Part shown: positions 15,355 to 24,162 of the stretch, one piece after another
Layout: every line of letters starts with the position of its first letter
Numbering within the stretch: position 1 is the stretch's first letter
Source: an uncultured Lachnospiraceae bacterium
GTDB taxonomy: Bacteria; Bacillota; Clostridia; Lachnospirales; Lachnospiraceae
DNA length: 45,416 nt
Assembly (NCBI GenBank): GCA_902802515.1
Contig: CADCMM010000028.1
Coordinates: 1-45,416 of the forward strand
Reading direction: 5' to 3'
Translations under genes and position numbers: made by a program
Notes under the pieces: model-generated
What the model saw: only the letters and a program-made list of their open reading frames with translations
Told to the model about the DNA's origin: nothing
Database searches by the model: none

Positions 15355-16476
15355 TTATTTCGAATCAGGAAACGTCTTCTCCTGAAGATACCGCTTTAGA
15401 AATTCGTACATCTGCGTTTCTGTGGGAGGGCAGCCCGCCACGGTATGTTGAAACCGCTTCGTGCAGTTTCCAACGCCCAGTTCTCCGGTCTTTCCACGAT
15501 ACCCCTGCCCAATGCAGATTTTTTCCTCAAGCTGCTCCAACAGACCATCTTCCTCCAGCATCAAAAGGGCCGGGATCAGATAGGCGTAGCAGGCGGAGCA
15601 GGAATCTACCTCTTCCGCTTTTTCCGCCAGTTTCATCACATGGCGGTATCCTCCCCTCTCCCTTTCCACATGCCTTTCTCGTTCTCCGAGAACCGTGATC
15701 TTTGCCTCAGAGAGATCACAGCAGCCAACCCCCAGGCCGGCCGCGGTGGTAATATACGGCACACTGTCTACCGGTATTCCCAGAAGATAGCAGCCATAGG
15801 CGTCGCAAAGCACAGGATCTGCAGCGGCCATCAGCCGATTTTGTTCTACAGGATTACCTCCGTCCTCAAAGGTAAGGTCCCCGCAGATGCTGTCCACCAG
15901 TATAAAATTCTGATGCAGCCCCAGGGAAAGATGCCCGATGGGATCATGCAGACCCATACGGTGAAAACGGCGTTTCTCGCTGTTTGGGATCAGACCCTTC
16001 ATGTTTTTGAGAGCGCAGGTGATCCTGGTCTGGCAATGACCCTTTAACACCGGCACATTGATCAGGAATTCTATTTCTCTGGCATGCTTGCAGATATTCA
16101 GCCGCAGTCCGCTGCACTCCACTTCCTCATACGCGTCTTTTTGCATATCCCAGAAGGGCACTCCGTAGGTCTCGCAGATGCGGTCATATCCACAGTATTT
16201 TATCGTCTCCTCAGTGGTATCTCCCACCCAGGATCCTTCCAGGATCACAATGTTTTGAAAACCATTTTCCTGCAGATATTCAATCAGCCCCGCCACCACT
16301 TCCGGATGCGTAGTGGCTCCCTCCTTGGCAAGTACCTGTCCCAGCAGGTTTGGCTTTATACCGATCAGTGTGTCTTTCGATGGGATCATAGAAGCCAGGG
16401 ATGCCTGTGCAAGCAGCTCCCTGGTCATATCTTTGTATTGCTTTCCATATATCAGAATGATCTCATTCTTCTCCAT
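15355..16476 (-). CDS. DUF362 family protein
   Basis: 373 residues of the DUF362 type, recognised from IGIKPNLLGQ near the start, THPEVVAGLIEYLQENGF, the central LKGHCQTRITCALKNMKG and LVDSICGDLTFEDGGNPVEQNRL. The family is found in many anaerobes, often with ferredoxin-type partners; its biochemical role is not settled. A cysteine cluster in the C-terminal third (CCDLSEAK, SCSACYAYLIPALL, and CTKR with CPPTE near the end) could bind a metal or iron-sulfur cluster, but no complete CxxCxxC ferredoxin motif is present. Start ATG with AGGAG at 6 bases, 2 bp after the TatD stop. It is the last gene of the VTC-DUF4956-CotH-TatD-DUF362 unit. Confidence 0.8.
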   Translation of the reverse strand: MEKNEIILIYGKQYKDMTRELLAQASLASMIPSKDTLIGIKPNLLGQVLAKEGATTHPEVVAGLIEYLQENGFQNIVILEGSWVGDTTEETIKYCGYDRICETYGVPFWDMQKDAYEEVECSGLRLNICKHAREIEFLINVPVLKGHCQTRITCALKNMKGLIPNSEKRRFHRMGLHDPIGHLSLGLHQNFILVDSICGDLTFEDGGNPVEQNRLMAAADPVLCDAYGCYLLGIPVDSVPYITTAAGLGVGCCDLSEAKITVLGERERHVERERGGYRHVMKLAEKAEEVDSCSACYAYLIPALLMLEEDGLLEQLEEKICIGQGYRGKTGELGVGNCTKRFQHTVAGCPPTETQMYEFLKRYLQEKTFPDSK

Positions 16477-16478
16477 AC

Positions 16479-17246
16479 TCAACTCCTGTTTAACATCATC
16501 AGGAGATTGCGCTGCATCTGCTTTGCCAGCTCCTGAGCTTTCATTTTTTTCACGGCCGCCGCAAATTCCATGTTTTTTTTCAGTACAACCGGCAGTTCCT
16601 CCGGCTTAACATCTTCTGTGCCTCTGATCCAGGCAACTGCCGGGATACCGTCTGTCTCTACAAACATTCGCTCCGCCGGTATTTCCTTCATCATAAGACG
16701 GTAAATACCGAATTTTTCACCTCTCCTGTTGCGGCATACCTCTGCGATATCCGGCCCCAGGGTAAAGAAACAATCCATATCTAAAAATTTTTCAAATTCT
16801 TTCCTTCCCCCCGAATACCAATGGACACACGCCCTTCCTGGAAAATCCCGAAGTATTTCTGCGATCCGGCTTTCCTGCCCCTTAGTGTGCAGAATCACCG
16901 GTTTACCAAGATCCGCCGCGATCTGGAGCTGCTTTTCAAAGCGTTTTTGCTGGATGGCAAGCGGCACCCGGCACCACACCGAATCCATGCCGATCTCACC
17001 GACCATATCACACTCCCGCAGATAGTCCCCGCAGTCGCCGGCCTCATACCGATCCGCATACCAGGGATGTATTCCGAAGCTGAACATCAACTCTTCCCGC
17101 TTCCGGAACTGCTTTATTGATTCCCATTCCCCGGGAGTGCCGCTGCTAAAGCAGGTGCAGATAGAATGGTTTCTTCGGATCTCCAGTTCTTTTTCTGAGC
17201 AGAAATGCGCATGTATATCTATGATTGCGTAATCTCCCGTACTCAT
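16479..17246 (-). CDS. TatD family metal-dependent hydrolase
   Basis: 255 residues with a TIM-barrel amidohydrolase pattern. The metal ligands of TatD nucleases are present in order: His-x-His in DIHAHF, Glu in VGEIGMD, His in VILHTKG, His in CVHWYSGG and Asp in VETDG. TatD proteins are DNases or related phosphodiesterases; this one is diverged from the housekeeping form (for example HAHF where that form has HCHL), so the substrate is open. Its ATG overlaps the CotH stop by 4 bases (ATGA), a sign of coupled translation, and DUF362 follows within 2 bp. Confidence 0.85.
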   Translation of the reverse strand: MSTGDYAIIDIHAHFCSEKELEIRRNHSICTCFSSGTPGEWESIKQFRKREELMFSFGIHPWYADRYEAGDCGDYLRECDMVGEIGMDSVWCRVPLAIQQKRFEKQLQIAADLGKPVILHTKGQESRIAEILRDFPGRACVHWYSGGRKEFEKFLDMDCFFTLGPDIAEVCRNRRGEKFGIYRLMMKEIPAERMFVETDGIPAVAWIRGTEDVKPEELPVVLKKNMEFAAAVKKMKAQELAKQMQRNLLMMLNRS

Positions 17247-19144
17247 TCCATCATTCCCTGTTCGGTGACCGCCTCCGAAGCGCTTTCTTCATTTTCGGAA
17301 GTGTCACTGCCCAAAGACGCTCCCTCATCATTCCCGAGGTCTTCTCCCTGAGTCTCTCTGCTGCCCGGGAAACCGCCGCCGGGGAAATTGCCGCCGGGAA
17401 AACCTCCGCCCGGAAAACCGTCTCCGCCGCCGGGGCCCTGACCTGCGGAATTTATAGATCCCATGTCGGAAAGCGTGATATCTGACGCGTCGATCAGACT
17501 GTCCGCATCCTCCGATTGTCCGGCGGTAGTGGATGGGATCGTTCCATCCAGCTGGCCCTGAATGCTCCCGGCCCGCAGGCTCACGAACTGTTTGAGCGTT
17601 TCCACTCCCTTCTCCGCTTCTTCATAAGTACAGAATTTCGTGGGATCCTTTTCCACATAAGGAGCAATCAGATCCCAGGTTTCTTCTATCATCCGGATCA
17701 ACTGGTCTTCTGAGAAATATCGTTCCAGAAATTCCTGATAATACGCATGATACTGTTCCAGATACTCTTCGTTATCCAGAATCCAGTCGATCATTGGCCG
17801 GGAATCGGCACTGTCTCCAGAACCCTGGGAAGAGATCGGCGTATCAATGGGCCGGTTTACCAGAGAAGCGGCATCGCCCGATGAACTAAAACCTCCAAAG
17901 GCCAGATTGTAATCCCATGGGATCATGGATAACTGTCCGTTTTCTTCATACAAATAGTAGTTATGGATCATCTGCCCGGTATAGCTGTCGTCATTGCAGA
18001 CAAACAGGTGTACCACAAAGTATCTGATCACCGCTTCAATGTTCACTGTCTCTTCCAGATTCTCCTGCCTGCCTAGGTTTTTCAGTGCATCGATCAAACG
18101 GGTCTTATCTTTATTTGTCACCTTTGTCTTTGCATTGTCGAAAATGTTGGCATAGCTGTTCGGATCATCGTCAATGTACTGCAGCTTTACATCACTGCTG
18201 CCCATCCCGTTACCTCCGCCGCCTGCCATCTCTCCGGGGCCGCCCATACCACCCGGGCCGCCCATTCTTCCCGGCATCTCTTTCATAAACTCTGACATAT
18301 CTTCCGGCAGTTCAAATCCCTCCGGGAGGTCGAAACCTTCCGGCAAAGCCGTTTTCTCCGGTCCGTTTCTGTCTCCAGGCAAAGTCATGTTGTTTTCCTC
18401 AAAAGAAGGCTGCTGCTTATCGGCTTCTGTCTGGGCCGCCTGCCTTCCCCGCGCCAGCGCTTCCCCGCGCTCTTCCAGGAACTGATCCATGTCAAAATCC
18501 CGCCCGTTGCCGCGTCCTCCTCCAAATCCGGAACTATCCGGTTTATAAAGATCCCCCTGCTCTCCGCCGTAATTTCGGTTTAGAAAAGCGTCTTCTACTG
18601 CTTCTACTGCCAGATAAAGCCCCCATTCCTCTCCGTTCACATTGATATACGCGTAACTGCACAGCGGGCTGTTGGCTCCAAACTCCTCCATCAGACGGTA
18701 GGACAGATAATCTTTCATATAGGTATTATCCTGAATGATGTTATTCAGGCACAGCTTATCCAGACCATGATAAGTCACGCCGCTCTGATAGTGATCAAAC
18801 TCGATCTTGAAACTGTATCTCTGACTGTTCATCCGGGAGACGGAACTCAGGGAAGTATTTCCCTTTGCCCGGATCGCTGCATTCTTAAACTTCTCGCCGT
18901 CAATAATCACCGTGCAGGGGGCGTATTCCTCATTTTCACAGTTTTCGATAAAGCTGTCCCAATCATCCATCACAATATAAATCTCATGGACTTTTGATGT
19001 GTCAAACAGGCGATTCTCATATCCCTGCACATAGGTATCCGCCAGCGTCCGGGAGGCGGAGAGGCCGACCATAAAAGCCGTGACCAGCAGGGAGAAAATC
19101 ACTGCCGCAACACAGATCTTATCAATTGTCTTATGCGTTGACAT
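17243..19144 (-). CDS. CotH-kinase family membrane-anchored protein
   Basis: 633 residues. A signal or membrane anchor (about 10-30, VAAVIFSLLVTAFMVGLSA) is followed by a CotH kinase domain from about residue 45 to 520. Visible motifs are AAIRAKGNTS, LYLAVEAVEDAFLNRNYG, the catalytic-type VHLFVCNDDSYTGQ and the metal-binding MIPWDYNLAFGG. CotH of Bacillus is an atypical secreted protein kinase that phosphorylates spore coat proteins. A Gly/Pro/Met-rich insertion (about 215-310) and a C-terminal FPGGGFPGGNFPGG tract look disordered. AAGGAGG lies 8 bases before the chosen ATG; an ATG at 19168 would add 8 residues. It lies between DUF4956 and TatD with minimal gaps. Confidence 0.88.
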   Translation of the reverse strand: MSTHKTIDKICVAAVIFSLLVTAFMVGLSASRTLADTYVQGYENRLFDTSKVHEIYIVMDDWDSFIENCENEEYAPCTVIIDGEKFKNAAIRAKGNTSLSSVSRMNSQRYSFKIEFDHYQSGVTYHGLDKLCLNNIIQDNTYMKDYLSYRLMEEFGANSPLCSYAYINVNGEEWGLYLAVEAVEDAFLNRNYGGEQGDLYKPDSSGFGGGRGNGRDFDMDQFLEERGEALARGRQAAQTEADKQQPSFEENNMTLPGDRNGPEKTALPEGFDLPEGFELPEDMSEFMKEMPGRMGGPGGMGGPGEMAGGGGNGMGSSDVKLQYIDDDPNSYANIFDNAKTKVTNKDKTRLIDALKNLGRQENLEETVNIEAVIRYFVVHLFVCNDDSYTGQMIHNYYLYEENGQLSMIPWDYNLAFGGFSSSGDAASLVNRPIDTPISSQGSGDSADSRPMIDWILDNEEYLEQYHAYYQEFLERYFSEDQLIRMIEETWDLIAPYVEKDPTKFCTYEEAEKGVETLKQFVSLRAGSIQGQLDGTIPSTTAGQSEDADSLIDASDITLSDMGSINSAGQGPGGGDGFPGGGFPGGNFPGGGFPGSRETQGEDLGNDEGASLGSDTSENEESASEAVTEQGMME

Positions 19145-19176
19145 ACTTTCTTCCTCCTTGCTCTTCATTAAAGGGG

Positions 19177-19848
19177 TTAACCCATGTAATCTCCATTATA
19201 GCTCACTAACACTGCCTGCTTCACACCTTCCAAATCTGCCAGGTCATTGATAAAATCTGTATTATCGTCTTTCAGACGAATATCCATATTCAGTTCGATC
19301 TGACCCCTGGCAACCGTCTTGCTCTTCGTTACTGATTTACGGACGTGCTGCTTTAAATAGGCAACTGCCGCGTCCTCGCCGGCTTTATTTTCACATTGAA
19401 GTACCACAATATAAGGATTGGAATGAGATTTCTTATTCACAAATACCAGCAGCATGATTCCGATCAGCAGACTGCCGATCACTGATAGAAGAACCAGTCC
19501 CGCCGCCAGAACGATTCCTGCCGCGATGGACCAGAACAGAAACGCGATATCCAGGGGTTCCTTGATGGCGGTACGGAAACGTACGATGGAAAGGGCGCCT
19601 ACCATACCCAGGGACAGCACCACATTTGATGTTACAGCCAGGATCACCAGTGTTGTGATCATCGTCAGAGCCACCAGTGTCACGCCGAAACTGGAGGAGT
19701 ACATCACTCCGCTGAACGTCTTCTTATACACAAGGAAAATGAAAAGTCCAATGCAGAACGCCAGTACCAGGGCGATCAGCATATCCGGGATCGTAACTCC
19801 GGTAATATTATCCAGAAAATCTGATTTAAATATGTCGTTGAATGTCAT
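19177..19848 (-). CDS. DUF4956 integral membrane protein
   Basis: 223 residues with about four membrane segments in the first 140 (around 22-40, 50-72, 75-90 and 105-135), then a cytoplasmic domain of about 85 residues with an alternating beta/alpha pattern (PYIVVLQCENKAGEDAAVAYL...GVKQAVLVSYNG). The motif GALSIVRFRTAIKEPLDIAFLF is the conserved core of DUF4956. The family is repeatedly found beside VTC-domain and CotH proteins, as here. Start ATG with AGGAGG at 8 bases, 31 bp after the VTC gene. Its molecular function is unknown; a partner or channel for polyphosphate is a guess. Confidence 0.85.
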   Translation of the reverse strand: MTFNDIFKSDFLDNITGVTIPDMLIALVLAFCIGLFIFLVYKKTFSGVMYSSSFGVTLVALTMITTLVILAVTSNVVLSLGMVGALSIVRFRTAIKEPLDIAFLFWSIAAGIVLAAGLVLLSVIGSLLIGIMLLVFVNKKSHSNPYIVVLQCENKAGEDAAVAYLKQHVRKSVTKSKTVARGQIELNMDIRLKDDNTDFINDLADLEGVKQAVLVSYNGDYMG

Positions 19849-19879
19849 TTCTGTATCCTCCTAAATTAATTTACATAGA

Positions 19880-20554
19880 TCAATCATACATCCTGCACAC
19901 CGCGTACTTGGAAAAAGCCGCTGCGTGCCTGTTTTCTAATTGCACCGCATCCTTTATGATCTGCGGCAAAAACCCGTCCCACTTCACTTCCAGTATAATA
20001 GGGGCCTGCGCTGCCTGGATCGTCACCGCATCCGGATTCAGAAAATCCGTGCAGGCAAGTCCTGTCCGGATATCGTAGTCCAGTGTCACTCTCACGTTTC
20101 CAGGTCCATAGACGAATGGCTCCCTGGTATAGTCCACGATGGTCTTTGGCTTAAGTCCCTGTCCCAGCATCTGACTGTAAAGCTCCTGCAAAAGCGGCCT
20201 GTCCCCACACTCCGCCATCCAGCTGATCTCTCCATTCACAATGCTCTGTGCCTCTAAGACCGATAATCTGGCCGAGAATTTATTTCCCAGTCCGTTCTCC
20301 CTGGTTTTTTTCTCCAGCTGGATAAAACTCGTATCGCCGTTATAGTAACGGATACGGAATTTTTCCCGCCGGTTGACCCCGTCGATCTTCTCTCTGAGCG
20401 CCTTGTCATTCCTGTTGTCAAAATATAGGCTGCGGATGTGATACTTCCCGCCGATCGCATGAGGATCCGGCTTTGCTATCGCACCGAGCCGCTGTCGGAT
20501 CACCAGAAGATCCAGATAATTCAGTTCGTGTTTCCACTCATGCCTCAATCCCAA
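19880..20554 (-). CDS. VTC-domain polyphosphate polymerase-like protein
   Basis: 224 residues forming a single VTC domain, the catalytic tunnel fold of yeast Vtc4 that makes polyphosphate from ATP. The basic tunnel residues are in place: RHEWKHELN, YHIRSLYFD, REKFRIRYYN, IQLEKKTRENG, VDYTREPFV, VTLDYDIRTG and the metal-site Glu in ILEVKWDG. There is no signal or membrane segment, so it is cytoplasmic. The start is a TTG with GGAGG at 8 bases; no ATG exists in the N-terminal region and family members begin at this point. It leads a five-gene unit with DUF4956, CotH, TatD and DUF362. Whether it makes polyphosphate or another chain is untested. Confidence 0.85.
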   Translation of the reverse strand: MGLRHEWKHELNYLDLLVIRQRLGAIAKPDPHAIGGKYHIRSLYFDNRNDKALREKIDGVNRREKFRIRYYNGDTSFIQLEKKTRENGLGNKFSARLSVLEAQSIVNGEISWMAECGDRPLLQELYSQMLGQGLKPKTIVDYTREPFVYGPGNVRVTLDYDIRTGLACTDFLNPDAVTIQAAQAPIILEVKWDGFLPQIIKDAVQLENRHAAAFSKYAVCRMYD

Positions 20555-20643
20555 TCTTCTCTCCTCCTTTCTGGTATTATTCGTAATTTTCGTTTTCCTC
20601 CTGCTTTGCGAAAGAGATCATTTCCAGATAAATACTGAAACTC

Positions 20644-20658
20644 TATACTGGCAGTATA
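20644..20658. promoter_or_regulatory. Operator-like palindrome upstream of the VTC operon
   Basis: TATACTG-G-CAGTATA is a perfect 7-bp inverted repeat with a 1-base centre, about 90 bp before the VTC start. On the minus strand it includes TATACT, which could be a -10 box, but I see no -35 at normal spacing. It could be a repressor site (inference). Confidence 0.35.
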
Positions 20659-20723
20659 ATCACCCTTCGTGAAAGGAATTTGTAAAAATCGTGTACGTTG
20701 TGTGAAACGGTCTTTGTATTTTC

Positions 20724-21047
20724 TTAAAGTATCACCTGTACAAACAACATATAGCAAAGCGTTCCGCCCAAAATCGACAGAAGCGTACTGTGCTTCCACT
20801 TATGAAGGAGTATTACCACAGCCACCGAAACCGCCTCCGGCAGTCCGTGGGGCGTTTCCAAAACAGAAGTATTTCTCAGACAGTACACCACCAGCATCGC
20901 CATGATAGAATACGGCAGTACTTCCCCCAGATACAGGATGGGTTTTGGTGTACTTTTTGAAAAAAGGACAAACGGAAGAAATCGCAGAAGCATGGTCACT
21001 GCTGACATTACTGCGATCAGAAGCAGCGCCCTTGATGTGTCGATCAT
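20724..21047 (-). CDS. azlD: Branched-chain amino acid exporter small subunit, AzlD family
   Basis: 107 residues with four predicted membrane segments (around 8-25, 38-58, 68-85 and 90-105) and the TMLLRFLPF motif of AzlD. Together with AzlC it exports branched-chain amino acids in Bacillus. The ATG overlaps the azlC stop (ATGA), and GGAGGG lies about 9 bases ahead. Confidence 0.9.
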   Translation of the reverse strand: MIDTSRALLLIAVMSAVTMLLRFLPFVLFSKSTPKPILYLGEVLPYSIMAMLVVYCLRNTSVLETPHGLPEAVSVAVVILLHKWKHSTLLSILGGTLCYMLFVQVIL

Positions 21048-21754
21048 TCTTTTGTCCCTCCTTCGCAATTCTTTTCCTCAACAATTTTTCCCTTCAACAA
21101 GAACAACCCTGCCGGAATGCAGAGCATGGCAGGGATCAGAAACCGATCCGGACCGAAGATCAAAAGACAGATCAGCGACAATGCCAGTCCCAGAACCGCA
21201 GGAATGTGGTGACTGGCCTTCTCCCATTGCTCCACAAAAATCACCACAAACAATGCCGTCATGGCAAAATCAATACCCTGGCTGTTAAACTTCAGCGCGC
21301 TGCCCAGAAAGCCCCCCAGAAAGCTGCCAAAAACCCAGTAGCTTTGATCCATCAGGGAGACCAGAATGTAATACTTCTTTCGGTCTACACCATCCGGCAG
21401 CTGCGGATCACACACCAGAGAATACGTCTCATCCGTCAGCGCATAGATCAGATAGGGCTTCGCGGTCCCGGTATCCCGGTATTTTTCCACCATGGAAATC
21501 CCGTAGAACAAATGTCTGGCATTGACCATCAGCGTCATAATGGCGGTTGAGATCAGCGAAGCGCCGCCGGATAGCAGTCCCACACCCACATACTGCATGG
21601 AACCTGCATAAATGACCACGCTCATCAGGATCGCCCACCAAAACGAATAGCCCTTGTCATAGAGCAAAATACCAAATCCGATCCCAAGCACTATATAGCC
21701 TGCCATCACCGGAAGAGAAGCCAGGAGAGCGTATTTAACTGTTTTCTTATTCAT
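21044..21754 (-). CDS. azlC: Branched-chain amino acid exporter large subunit, AzlC family
   Basis: 236 residues, largely hydrophobic, with six to eight membrane segments. The motifs PVMAGYIVLGIGFGILL, YAGSMQYVGVGLL and LMVNARHLFYGISM are typical of AzlC permeases. It should form the transporter with AzlD. The ATG overlaps the stop of the DUF3783 gene (ATGA) and its own stop overlaps azlD, so the three genes are probably translated in series. Confidence 0.92.
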   Translation of the reverse strand: MNKKTVKYALLASLPVMAGYIVLGIGFGILLYDKGYSFWWAILMSVVIYAGSMQYVGVGLLSGGASLISTAIMTLMVNARHLFYGISMVEKYRDTGTAKPYLIYALTDETYSLVCDPQLPDGVDRKKYYILVSLMDQSYWVFGSFLGGFLGSALKFNSQGIDFAMTALFVVIFVEQWEKASHHIPAVLGLALSLICLLIFGPDRFLIPAMLCIPAGLFLLKGKIVEEKNCEGGTKE

Positions 21755-22152
21755 GTGTTTTCACTCTTTCTAAAAAATTCCGCCCGTTCCCGCTTCAATT
21801 CTCCCTGCAGCTGCCCGGCGTTCCACACCGCATTCTGCTGCGTCAGCACCGCCTTCAGAGATACTCCCGCATGGTACTGCCGCAGCTTCGCCAGAAACAC
21901 CTCCAGCGACTCATCGGAAAGCCCCGCCATCACCAGCATTTCCTCCGTCAGAGGCTGTACTTCTCTGATATTTCCCATGAGAAGAGGATTTCTCCAACCC
22001 TCCGCTCCCGCCAGCAGTCCCAGCGGCGCATTTTCCTCTTCCGCGGCAACCTCTACAGCGGTCATTCCCATCTGAAAACAGATCGTTTCAATCACTCTGC
22101 GCTTCGCGTCATCTATACGAAACATCAAAATGGCTTCCTGCTTGATATGCAT
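21751..22152 (-). CDS. DUF3783 family protein
   Basis: 133 residues. The C-terminal half has the DUF3783 pattern (EEMLVMAGLSDESLEVFLAKLRQ...VSLKAVLTQQNAVW), in which the VxLKAVLTxxN segment is the most conserved. It is a small cytoplasmic protein of unknown function. The start ATG has AAGGGA at 9 bases; a second in-frame ATG (22125) is possible. It is translationally linked to azlC by a 4-base overlap. Confidence 0.7.
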   Translation of the reverse strand: MHIKQEAILMFRIDDAKRRVIETICFQMGMTAVEVAAEEENAPLGLLAGAEGWRNPLLMGNIREVQPLTEEMLVMAGLSDESLEVFLAKLRQYHAGVSLKAVLTQQNAVWNAGQLQGELKRERAEFFRKSENT

Positions 22153-22189
22153 TTTATCTATTCCCTTCTACTACAATTCTTCGGCATAA

Positions 22190-22362
22190 AAGGGCTGTCG
22201 ATTGATATGATTCAGGTTTGCATATATCCTGTGTTCGAACGATGCTCTGGACAAATATTCGTCTGTGATCGGACGAAAGTCCGCCCCAGGTCGAACATTT
22301 GTCCATGCATAGCCGTACACATGGATATATACAAACATCGTCACTCTAAATCGACAGCCCTT
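22190..22362. repeat. 173-bp long imperfect hairpin between UPF0210 and DUF3783 genes
   Basis: The ends AAGGGCTGTCGATT (22190-22203) and AATCGACAGCCCTT (22349-22362) are perfect 14-bp inverted repeats. Further in, GTTTGCATATATCC pairs with GGATATATACAAAC, and GGACAAAT with ATTTGTCC, so most of the element can fold back on itself. It fills the 216-bp gap between the two genes. It is a MITE-like palindrome; only one copy is in this window. Confidence 0.65.
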
Positions 22363-22368
22363 CATCCG

Positions 22369-23733
22369 TTAATTTTTGAAACTGTGGATCGGTGCCGGGA
22401 TCCTTCCTCTTCTGTTCACAAATGCCTCGCAGGAGAAGGAATTGACCGGCATGATGGGAGCGTAGCCCAGAAGGCCTCCGAACTCTACCATCTCACCCAC
22501 TCCTTTTCCGATCACCGGGATCAGGCGTACTGCCGTGGTCTTCTGGTTGACCATCCCGATGGCCATCTCATCTGCAATGATGCCGGAGATGGTGGCCGCC
22601 TTTGTATCTCCCGGAACCGCGATCATATCCAGGCCTACCGAGCAGACGCAGGTCATGGCTTCCAGTTTCTCCAGCGTCAGCGCCCCTGCTTCCACCGCAT
22701 TAATCATTCCCTGATCCTCGCTGACCGGAATAAAGGCTCCGCTCAGTCCTCCCACATAAGAAGAAGCCATTACTCCTCCCTTTTTTACCTGATCATTCAG
22801 CAGGGCCAGAGCCGCTGTGGTACCGGGGGCTCCGGCGTGCTCCAGGCCGATCTCGCAGAGGATATCCGCCACACTGTCTCCGATGGCCGGCGTGGGAGCC
22901 AGTGAAAGATCAATGATGCCAAATGGCACATTCAGCCTTTTGGAAGCCTCCTGAGCCACAAGCTGCCCCACTCTCGTAACCTTGAATGCGGTTTTCTTTA
23001 TGGTCTCACAGAGCACTTCCAGCCCTTGACCTCTCACCTGCTCCAGTGCAGTCTTCACTACTCCCGGACCGCTGACGCCTACATTGATGACGGTATCTCC
23101 CTCCGTCACGCCATGGAATGCTCCAGCCATAAAAGGATTATCATCCGGCGCGTTACAGAATACCACCAGTTTCGCGCAGCCCAGAGAATCCTGTTCTTTG
23201 GTAAGGGTGGCAGTCTCCAGTATGATCTCACCCATAAGGCGCACTGCGTCCATATCTATTCCGCATTTGGTGGATCCCACATTGACGGAGCTGCAGACCC
23301 GTTCTGTGGTGGCCAGAGCCTGCGGGATCGCCCGGATCAGTTTTTCATCACTCTCAGTCATCCCCTTTGACACCAGGGCGGAGAACCCTCCGATAAAGTT
23401 CACTCCCACTTCCTTGGCCGCCGTATCCAGGGTTTGGGCGATGGTCACATAGTCTTCCGGCGTTTCGCAGGCGCTTCCGCCGATCAGTGCTATGGGTGTG
23501 ACAGAGATCCGTTTATTCACAATGGGTATCCCATACTCTCTCTCAATCTCTCTTCCCACTAAGACAAGGTTCCTGGCCTTTTCCGTAATTTTACTGTAAA
23601 TATTATGATTTAATGTTTCCAGATCCGAGTCGATACAGTCCAGCAAACTTATGCCCAGCGTAATGGTGCGGACGTCCAGATTCTCCCGGGTAATCATATC
23701 GATCGTTTCCGTAACTTCCCTTTGATTGATCAT
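22369..23733 (-). CDS. UPF0210 (DUF711) family protein
   Basis: 454 residues, a full-length UPF0210 member: [15 protein letters not shown] near the start, [75 protein letters not shown] and the C-terminal [14 protein letters not shown]. The family is highly conserved in anaerobes and archaea and is often compared with formate-lyase-type folds, but no reaction is known. It lies next to a stand-alone ACT-domain gene, an arrangement seen widely and taken to mean the ACT protein regulates it. Start ATG with GGGAGA about 9 bases ahead. Confidence 0.92.
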   Translation of the reverse strand: MINQREVTETIDMITRENLDVRTITLGISLLDCIDSDLETLNHNIYSKITEKARNLVLVGREIEREYGIPIVNKRISVTPIALIGGSACETPEDYVTIAQTLDTAAKEVGVNFIGGFSALVSKGMTESDEKLIRAIPQALATTERVCSSVNVGSTKCGIDMDAVRLMGEIILETATLTKEQDSLGCAKLVVFCNAPDDNPFMAGAFHGVTEGDTVINVGVSGPGVVKTALEQVRGQGLEVLCETIKKTAFKVTRVGQLVAQEASKRLNVPFGIIDLSLAPTPAIGDSVADILCEIGLEHAGAPGTTAALALLNDQVKKGGVMASSYVGGLSGAFIPVSEDQGMINAVEAGALTLEKLEAMTCVCSVGLDMIAVPGDTKAATISGIIADEMAIGMVNQKTTAVRLIPVIGKGVGEMVEFGGLLGYAPIMPVNSFSCEAFVNRRGRIPAPIHSFKN

Positions 23734-23775
23734 TATCTCTATCTCCCTGCGTTATTCTGTGGATCCTGCAATTTT

Positions 23776-23815
23776 ATGATGTAAGGGTCAAAAGCCCTTT
23801 TGACCCTTACATCAT
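23776..23815. repeat. Perfect 19-bp palindrome (short ATGATGTAAG element)
   Basis: ATGATGTAAGGGTCAAAAG (23776-23794), CC, then its exact complement (23797-23815). It begins one base after the ACT gene stop. A related larger element with the same ends lies at 30317-30441. It may act as a weak terminator on the ACT transcript, but has no clear T-run. Confidence 0.8.
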
Positions 23816-23816
23816 T

Positions 23817-24089
23817 TTATACCCGATGCATTGTATTGAAAATGTCTTCATGCATACAGCGGATACTCAGATTCATCTTTCTTCCCAGTTCTTCCATCTC
23901 ATCCGCAATCTCCACCGCGGATTTCGCAGCTTCTGACGCGTCCGTCACCATCATCATGTTAAAATATCCATTGACGATGGTCTGTGAAATGTCCAGAATA
24001 TTAATATTGTTCTCCGCCAGATAGGTACACACGCTGGCAATGATGCCCACAGTATCTTTTCCTACCACTGTAATGATCGTTTTTTTCAT
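23817..24089 (-). CDS. Stand-alone ACT-domain protein (UPF0237)
   Basis: 90 residues: an ACT domain pair-like regulator with ITVVGKDTVGIIASVCTYLAENNINILDISQTIV, in which the Gly at the ligand turn is present, followed by a second alpha/beta half. Such proteins bind amino acids or small ligands. The start has GGAGG at 6 bases; the longer reading frame upstream has no site. UPF0210 follows 83 bp downstream across a palindrome, and this pair is conserved in many genomes. Confidence 0.9.
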   Translation of the reverse strand: MKKTIITVVGKDTVGIIASVCTYLAENNINILDISQTIVNGYFNMMMVTDASEAAKSAVEIADEMEELGRKMNLSIRCMHEDIFNTMHRV

Positions 24090-24162
24090 ATTGTCCTCCC
24101 TGCCCTGACTCTCTCTATGTAGTTCTCTGCACTTTTGCTGCTTTATTATACGCCGCGTGTTC

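Noticed and set aside
20644..20658. A full sigma-A promoter for the VTC operon around this palindrome.
   Set aside because: TATACT is present, but no -35 box lies 16-18 bases upstream; TTTACA is at about 22. Kept only as a possible operator.
21871..22905. A long plus-strand open frame of 344 codons across DUF3783 and UPF0210.
   Set aside because: It is antisense to two genes with clear family matches and crosses a palindromic element; composition is not protein-like.
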